Source: Saksenaea vasiformis B4078 (lineage: Eukaryota > Mucoromycota > Mucoromycetes > Mucorales > Saksenaeaceae). Taken from it: a stretch of DNA of 11,435 nucleotides. The stretch spans positions 1 through 11,435 of the forward strand of contig JNDT01002093.1 of assembly GCA_000697055.1 (NCBI GenBank), read 5' to 3'. Position 1 is the stretch's first letter, and each line of letters begins with the position of its first letter. A program made the position numbers and the translations under genes. The notes under the pieces were generated by a model that made no database searches, had not been told where the DNA came from, and saw only the letters and a program-made list of their open reading frames with translations. Positions 6,198-11,435 of this stretch are shown here, in pieces.

Positions 6198-7547
6198 ATA
6201 GCAAGTCCTAAAACTAGTCCTCCAGCAGCCACTCTAGCAGTCGCCCCAGCAGTCCAAAAGGAACCACTACCCTCTGAATCAGAATCTGATTCTGAATTAC
6301 TTGTACAACTTCCAGTAAAACAATCTTATCAGCAGCATTATTCTAAAATCTAGTTTCAGCTTTAGCATAAATTATCAAAAATAGAGACAACCTCTATTTT
6401 TAATAACAATCAAAAAATAGTAACTAATATGTCAGTTACTACTAATTTTGGTATTACAGCAGATAACTTTGACAATATGTTCAAAGATTTATCTGAACAA
6501 TTTGTTCAAATGTTTCAGCAACTCAACAAAAAACTTACAATATTGCAAGAAGAAATGTGCCTTCAAAATTTAGCTCATAAAAAAGAAACAACTGAACTTT
6601 GCCAACAGAATGGTCAACTTTTGATACTACTACTACAAATGCAACAAAGCGAAATAACAACTATAAAAAAAACAGCACCTCTACCAGTTACAACTTTTAA
6701 AAAAACTGAAGACTCAAAATTAAACCTAAAAAAATCAGTGATAAAAAAAAGTCTACATACAGATAACAAGGCACCAATAGCTTCCAACTTAACTGCAACA
6801 AAAGTAACAAAAGTAACAAAAACAACAGATACAACAGGTATCAGCCTAGCCAATGCCTCTACAACATCTACTTGGTCTGAGCGAGCAAAAAAATACAGAC
6901 CTCTCCAACAGTACCAAAAAAAACCAACACTAGAAATAGTACAACGAGTACTCAATACTGCACCAGGACCATCAAAGTATGACTTTGTTTATTTGCCCTG
7001 CAAGCATCACATGAAGCATTCAGGAGTTTGGAAACTTTTAGATGTTTTGAAGATTCCGAGATCTTGTATCATTGATGTACAATTCTCTGCAAGAGGTGTC
7101 ATTGCTCTGCTCATCCATGTGGATTATAGAAAGGACATTCTTTCTGTTTTTACTAACAACAAGATTACACCAATTGACAACTTCAATCCCATCAGCTCAA
7201 AAATAATTGGCGATTCAAAACTGCAAGGTCTCTCAGAGAATGAATGAAAACAAAAAGCATATGATATTTTCATTGATCGCATGTATCAAACATGCCTGCG
7301 CCTGCCTCCATACCTAGGTACTAGTATTATGCGTTTTTTTACCAGCGCCAATGCACCAGTACAACTCTCCAAGGCTGTTTTCCACAAGTATTTCAATGAT
7401 CAAAAACACCCGCCTACAGATGCACAGAATAACAAAGAAATAACCCTGGACGCGCTGTGCACACAACTACCTGCACCACCCCAAACTGATCAGGATCAGA
7501 ATATGGAAACTGATGAATTGCCCTCTGTAACGGATGATTTACAATGA
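6198..7547 (+). pseudogene. LINE ORF1 protein, broken by three stops
   Basis: One frame can be followed from about 6198 to the TGA at 7545-7547 (about 450 codons). It is interrupted by TAG at 6351, TAG at 6363 and TGA at 7245. The likely original start is the ATA GCA at 6198, an ATG GCA with one G-to-A change; the first surviving ATG is at 6429 and gives a 272-residue open piece. Features in order are an Ala/Pro-rich and acidic N-terminus (SESESDSE) and a Gln/Leu-rich coiled-coil-like region (about 6465-6660). A Lys/Thr/Ser-rich linker with KVTKVTK repeats and a C-terminal globular part (about 6980-7380) complete it. Chaperone and RNA-binding roles are typical for LINE ORF1 proteins, but no CCHC knuckle or RRM is evident. 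The globular part is not one I recognise. Confidence 0.72.
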
Positions 7548-8292
7548 CATGCTTAAACATTAGATTACTCAATGCTCGCAGTTTAGACCATCGTCCAGTT
7601 GAGTTGTTTGATGTGTGCCTACAGGATTCAATCGACATTCTTCTAGTGACTGAAACATACATTACCAAGGGCACAATCTAGTGTCCTTGGAGGCAAGTAC
7701 ATAACTATGCACAGGTTATTGATAGAGACTGTGGCCTGGGTGGTTTGTCCTTTTTTATTCACAAAGACTTTCCTTATCATGTACATCCTTTATCTATCAC
7801 TGATCCTGATACCCTCTCTCTTCAAATAGGACCATACACTCTACATGATCTCTACCTCGCTCCACACCTTTCTCCCAATATCATCAAAAAACGTTATACA
7901 GACCTTTCACTAAATGAGCATACTCTGATCCTCAGCAACTTCAACATTCGTTTGGCTGGACATACAGGCGATGCACGCAGCACTTCCCATAGATGCACTG
8001 ATTTTGAAGCATGGTTAGATGACCACGGTTTAATGCTTTGGAATATGGAGCTGGCATATGGTATCAATACGTTTGATGACACCCAGGGCAGGAGCATTAT
8101 TGACTACTTCATTTCAAACGCCTCCCAATTCCTTGCACCAGAAATGAGCATTCATGATGATCTCAATCTCTTGAGGTCAGATCACTACTTGTGTGAATTT
8201 TCTTTTCTACCGGCTGCTTTGATTCCTGCATTACCACCAACTGATGCTGCCTGTCGACAGTGGCGATTATCAAGGCTGAGTGATCCTAAAGT
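7544..8292 (+). pseudogene. LINE ORF2, endonuclease (EEP) domain, truncated
   Basis: ORF2 starts at an ATG that overlaps the ORF1 stop as ATGA (7544-7547). This layout fits coupled termination and restart. The product begins LNIRLLNARSL, then VTET (the metal-binding Glu motif of exonuclease-endonuclease-phosphatase enzymes), a SNFN motif (7934-7945) where relatives have GDFN, SIIDYFIS and finally SDHY (the SDH motif). In LINEs this domain nicks target DNA to prime reverse transcription. The change of the conserved Gly-Asp to Ser-Asn should impair catalysis, and both steps fit CpG-to-CpA transitions. A TAG at 7679-7681 also breaks the frame. The coding sequence stops at the hAT junction after 8292 with no reverse transcriptase. 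Confidence 0.83.
8285..8292. other. Candidate 8-bp target-site duplication of the hAT
   Basis: CCTAAAGT directly precedes the hAT end TAGGGGTC at 8293. hAT elements duplicate 8 bp of target, so the same 8 bp should follow the other end. That end is not inside the window, so this is a prediction. Confidence 0.35.
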
Positions 8293-8415
8293 TAGGGGTC
8301 AACACGAATGAATATGAATCGAATATCTTTATATTCATATTCGTTCGCCTGCAAAGAGAATATATTCATATTTATTCGAATATTTTGTTGGATATTCGTA
8401 TTCGTTCATATGTTC
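8293..8415. repeat. hAT terminal and subterminal inverted repeats
   Basis: After TAGGGGTCAACACG come many GAATAT/ATATTC and ATTCG units in both orientations. For example, CGAATGAATATGAATCGAATATC (8305-8327, shown here only by its repeat units GAATGAATATGAATCG) is matched in inverted form by GATATTCGTATTCGTTCAT (8391-8409). Clustered subterminal repeats are typical transposase binding sites in hAT elements. Confidence 0.6.
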
Positions 8416-8642
8416 ATTTAATCTTGTTAATGTAAAAACACATTTGCAAATGAAATATTTCAGAAAGAGATTTACGAATGTAAATGTGAATGTGAAGGAG
8501 GATGTAGATGCGAAAAAATGAAAGAAAAAGAATGCAAAAAAGAAAACGAAAAGGAAAAGAGAACGAAAATGAAAAAGAAAACGAAAATGAAAAAGAAAAC
8601 AAAATAATAGACAAAGCTGGGATTCAGTACATGTAAAGACAT
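8416..8642. other. hAT 3' non-coding region
   Basis: Non-coding DNA between the subterminal repeats and the transposase poly(A) signal. The plus strand from about 8500 to 8605 is almost pure A and G, with a short tandem repeat. The Phe/Ser-rich minus-strand frame and the Lys/Glu-rich plus-strand frame over it are composition artefacts. Confidence 0.6.
8546..8598. repeat. 18-bp purine tandem repeat
   Basis: ACGAAAATGAAAAAGAAA occurs twice in perfect tandem (8563-8580 and 8581-8598). A 17-bp degenerate copy precedes it (8546-8562). It is a minisatellite in the 3' non-coding part of the hAT and may vary in copy number among copies of the element. Confidence 0.75.
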
Positions 8643-8648
8643 TTTATT
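8643..8648 (-). terminator. Poly(A) signal of the hAT transposase gene
   Basis: On the minus strand AATAAA begins seven bases after the TAA stop codon of the transposase. It is the first such signal downstream and supports that stop as the true gene end. Confidence 0.6.
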
Positions 8649-8654
8649 GCAATG

Positions 8655-10999
8655 TTACAAACTAGAAAGATGCCGCGACCAAGAATCTACCAATACACTT
8701 TGCTGAAGTGTTTCTGGTTTGAGTCCATTTCGCTGAAAAGGAATAAAAAACTTTGCTCTTGAAAAGCACCACTCTGATGGCGCTGAAGATGCAGGAATTG
8801 CTAAAAACCTGCACGCCATCTCAGCAAGCTGAGGCCATTGAACAGTACGACTGCGCCAATAATCCAGAACTACAGTCACCTCTGGAGCCAGTGGCTCACT
8901 GGCATATTCAGCCAACTGATCCTGCCGCGGTCGGTGATTGAACAGGCAAAAACTGGAGGGTGGCTGCACAGCAGTAGTATGACGCGTAACGCGAAAATCG
9001 GACTTCCAAGTGGTGGTGACATATTCAGTTGATTGCTTGATATACTCCTGTTCCCACCCCTGATCTTTCCACCACTGAAACTTAGCCCGAGGGTCCATGG
9101 CAGTTGCGATGGCATAAACTGAAGTGTCATCTGTGTGTAAATAATACTTCTGCAACTTTTGTTGTGCCATCTCGGTTGCTTGTGATAACACGGAGAAGTT
9201 CTTTTGATAAGTAAAAAAAAAAAATTCAGCTTTGTACTAACAAGGATTTCAGATCTTATGCTTCCTAGTTTTTCACGATAGTCCTCCAGATGGTCCATCA
9301 GAACGTTGTACCCTACAATCGTGCTTGATAAAGATGGGTAATCCACTCCAGACAGGATGTTTGTTAACGCAGAAAATGGCATCAGTATCTTTTGCAACTC
9401 TTCAAGAACCCGCCAGTCTCGCTCACCCAATGCATACAGCACAAGCTCGGGAATACTACCACATGTCATGTTGTATGCACGCCGCATCTCTAGTCCACGT
9501 TCCACCATAGCGAATGTTGAATTCCACTGCGTTTTGACATCCATAATCAGTTCTTTTGGCCAGGTCTTGCCTAGAGATTCATTGTCCAACATCCTGGACT
9601 TGTTTACAGCATTGCAACATTCCCGATAATGCTCCATGCATTGTGGAGAGGAGTGGATCTTGTTAACTCCTTTGCGAAAGTGGCATAGAACGGCACCTAC
9701 CAATAAAAAATGTAAGTATATCATTGATATCAAGTAAAATAGAATATTACTTACCTGGATGATTTTCATCATCTGTATATATCTCAGATTCATACGGGTC
9801 TGTCTCCATTTCTTGAAGTTCATCGTCAGGTGCTGTGGCTTTTAGGGCATCTTGAATGATTGTTTGAACTGCTAGATTCATAACATGCGCAATACACAGA
9901 ATGTGGTTAGAATCGGTGGCAAACACAGCGGAAGAGACAGCTTCTTCAATATGCTGGGACATCGCAACCATACTACTTGCATTATCGGTAGTAATAAAGA
10001 ATGGCTTTTTGTCAACGTCCATTCTCTGCAGCAGGTTGACAAAGGCAGACGACATATTGCTTGCACTATGAGGACTGCAGAGTGGTTCAAATCCAATAAC
10101 AATCGACCTCTGCTGCCAGTCACCAGTTATCCAATGTGCTGTTACACCCAGGAACGCATCTTTCCATTCACTTGTCCAGACGTCCAACGTATATGAAATG
10201 AATGACTGTTTTTGAAGAACATCAGCAATTTCACAGAGGTATGTATCATATGCATTATGGAGATCGTGGCTGACTGTCATTGCAGATGGTAACAACACTT
10301 GATCATTGCTAGGCGCAGTCTGCACAAGTGATAGCAGCTTCTGGAAATTACCACTTTCAACGATAGTAAATGGTAAAGCCGATGAAACAATGAAATTGAG
10401 TAGGGTCTGACGGAATTCGTCCTGAGAGAATGCAATGCTATGCGATCCTGAGCAAGAAAACAAGTTGTCCAATGTCTTCATAGAACCATCATGTATACTG
10501 GTCTTTACAGTCAATTTGTTGATCTTGTGTGCTGCTGTCAGGTGATGTAGAATGTTGCTTGTAGTTGCACCAATCTTTTTGTATTGCTTGTTACATATGC
10601 AGTTTGGTGCAAATGGATACTGGCAGTGGATGTAATTGATGCCCATTTTTTCGTCAGTCTTGACAAGAGCCCATCCATTCTCGTACACCCAGCTGGTGTT
10701 TGATCTTCTACGCCTGACTGCATTCGTAGAAGATCTCCTGGTTTCATAAGTTTCTTGCGAAGCCTCGGTGTCTGTCATATCATCTTGACCCATGGAGATA
10801 TCCAAGGATGAACGCACTACTATCAGAGAAGGAGTGATACTGAAAGTACCATGGTTCTCATCCTGAGTTAAATGAAACGATTATTCAGTATTTATGGTAT
10901 GTTGGTTCAATAGCGCTATGTACTTACAATACTTCCAATGGTGTCAAACTCAGTTTGGCGCTTCTGAGCAGATGTAGAGGATTCAGGTACGTTAAACAT
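8655..10999 (-). CDS. hAT-family transposase, four exons, 726 residues
   Basis: It excises and inserts the element through an RNase H-like core. Exons on the minus strand are 10999-10928, 10862-9755, 9696-9242 and 9200-8655. Introns are 65 nt (GTAAGT...CAG), 58 nt (GTAAGT...TAG) and 41 nt (GTTAGT...AAG). Phases agree throughout (2,181 nt). The third intron is unusually short and the least certain, but it joins the two frames exactly. Domains: a basic region with RRRR (about 74-77); a BED-type zinc finger (about 79-138; Cys 104, 112 and 114, His 131 and 136); core motifs LDVWTS (Asp 251), TTDNAS (Asp 317) and CIAHVMNLAV (347-356); TQWNST near 450; and the hATC dimerisation domain (about 639-720; LDYWRS, FLAIPASSAPSEW). 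Relatives have SER where this has SEW (Trp 689, codon TGG). That is a one-base CpG-type change in a highly conserved motif, so activity is uncertain. Confidence 0.88.
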
Positions 11000-11049
11000 A
11001 GTTGTATTTTCAATAAAGAGTTGGATATTTTGCTCTAAACTGTCAATCT

Positions 11050-11057
11050 TATTTATA
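11050..11057 (-). promoter_or_regulatory. TATA box of the hAT transposase gene
   Basis: TATAAATA on the minus strand lies about 50 bp upstream of the ATG at 10999. That suits a short 5' leader and supports the exon-1 start. Confidence 0.45.
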
Positions 11058-11435
11058 CTCGTTGCATACTATGACAGAACCCAACCATCTTTACGATTAT
11101 CTGTATCTAATGAATTGTACATCAGCATATACTTCTATAAAGGTTCAGAATTTTTGATTGAACACGTAGTATCTTTGATGGATCATCAGCAATCTTTGAT
11201 CTAACAGCCAAATTTGGATATCATCCTGAGCGATCTGTGTGACACAGCATCTTCATTTAGAATCTCAACATGATAATGATTATCAGCACCGATATTACCA
11301 AACTTAGCATCAATCTCTGAAGACGGTCACAACAGAAGGGTGCAGTTTGCGACTCAGTTCCCACATACTTCTTGAAACAAGCATTCATACTTTAATCCTC
11401 GGATGCAATGCCATTATAATTCCTGTGTTTTTTTT
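11058..11435. other. Presumed hAT 5' non-coding region, no gene seen
   Basis: No terminal inverted repeat, tRNA, intron-exon structure or recognisable protein was found. A minus-strand stretch at 11314-11204 reads as a protein-like open piece of 37 codons (IDAKFGNIGADNHYHVE) but shows no family resemblance and no start. It may be a remnant of captured or decayed coding DNA. The window ends in a run of eight T. Confidence 0.4.

Larger units (their letters stand above)
6198..8292 (+). mobile_element. LINE (non-LTR retrotransposon), 5' part only
   Basis: Two consecutive overlapping reading frames, the second starting with an AP-type endonuclease domain, are the ORF1-ORF2 layout of a LINE. The element points away from the tRNA gene, its start lying about 97 bp upstream of the tRNA 5' end. 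The exact 5' end is not visible and may lie between 6102 and 6198. Sequence stops at 8292, where an hAT element begins, so the reverse transcriptase and 3' end are missing from the window. Loss of the 3' part is the reverse of the usual 5' truncation of LINEs and fits disruption by insertion. Confidence 0.82.
8293..11435 (-). mobile_element. hAT DNA transposon inserted in the LINE, right end not reached
   Basis: The left boundary is TAGGGGTC at 8293, a form common for hAT inverted termini, and it coincides with the abrupt end of LINE coding sequence. Inside is a complete-looking hAT transposase gene on the minus strand. I searched the right part for GACCCCTA and for a second CCTAAAGT and found neither, so the element probably runs past 11435. 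It interrupts an already decaying LINE, and its own frame is open, so it is the youngest insertion here. Confidence 0.75.

Noticed and set aside
8414..8614. Phe/Ser repeat protein on the minus strand and Lys/Glu repeat protein on the plus strand
   Set aside because: Both are translations of a purine tandem repeat in the hAT 3' region.
11204..11314. Extra upstream exon of the hAT transposase
   Set aside because: No splice site in correct phase links it to exon 1, which has its own ATG and TATA box. The stretch shows no hAT similarity.

Overview
The window looks like accessory, transposon-rich DNA of a fungus, most likely an early-diverging lineage such as Mucoromycota. This is an inference. 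It rests on very short GT-AG introns (41 to 65 nt, plus one possible 125 nt), AT-rich intergenic DNA with pyrimidine tracts, AATAAA-type 3' ends, a eukaryotic class II tRNA-Leu without CCA, and a Ty3/gypsy + LINE + hAT mixture. No bacterial operon signal is present.

Layout, left to right. (1) 1-1343: a compact two-exon gene (359-1303) for a 298-residue nuclear-looking protein that I do not recognise. It has a TATA box, three TGASTCA sites upstream and a poly(A) signal. (2) 1344-2134: a pyrimidine tract, then an intron-rich small locus. One reading frame can be followed through five exons with a single TAA, ending at another AATAAA. (3) 2159-2335: a T-rich TCACTTTTT array holding perfect GTGATCAC-centred palindromes. 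(4) 2352-5931: the 3' part of a Ty3/gypsy LTR retrotransposon. Pol reads in one frame for 1,104 codons without an indel but carries 16 internal stops, 14 of them TGA, mostly where the family has Arg. A polypurine tract and a probable 3' LTR follow. (5) 6019-6101: an intact tRNA-Leu(CAA) gene on the minus strand. (6) about 6198-8292: the 5' part of a LINE, with ORF1 and the endonuclease part of ORF2 joined by an ATGA overlap. It runs away from the tRNA and is cut off at 8292. (7) 8293 to at least 11435: an hAT DNA transposon on the minus strand, with a four-exon transposase of 726 residues whose splice phases all agree.

How they fit together: the tRNA gene is the one clear host landmark. It has a retroelement on each side, about 88 bp from its 3' end and about 97 bp from its 5' end, which suggests tRNA-directed integration. 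The LTR element and the LINE are decayed mainly by C-to-T type changes, many at CpG. The hAT sits inside the LINE, is still open and is therefore the youngest insertion. Its right end, and the rest of the LINE with its reverse transcriptase, should lie beyond the window. Gene 1 is visibly richer in GC and CpG than everything around it.
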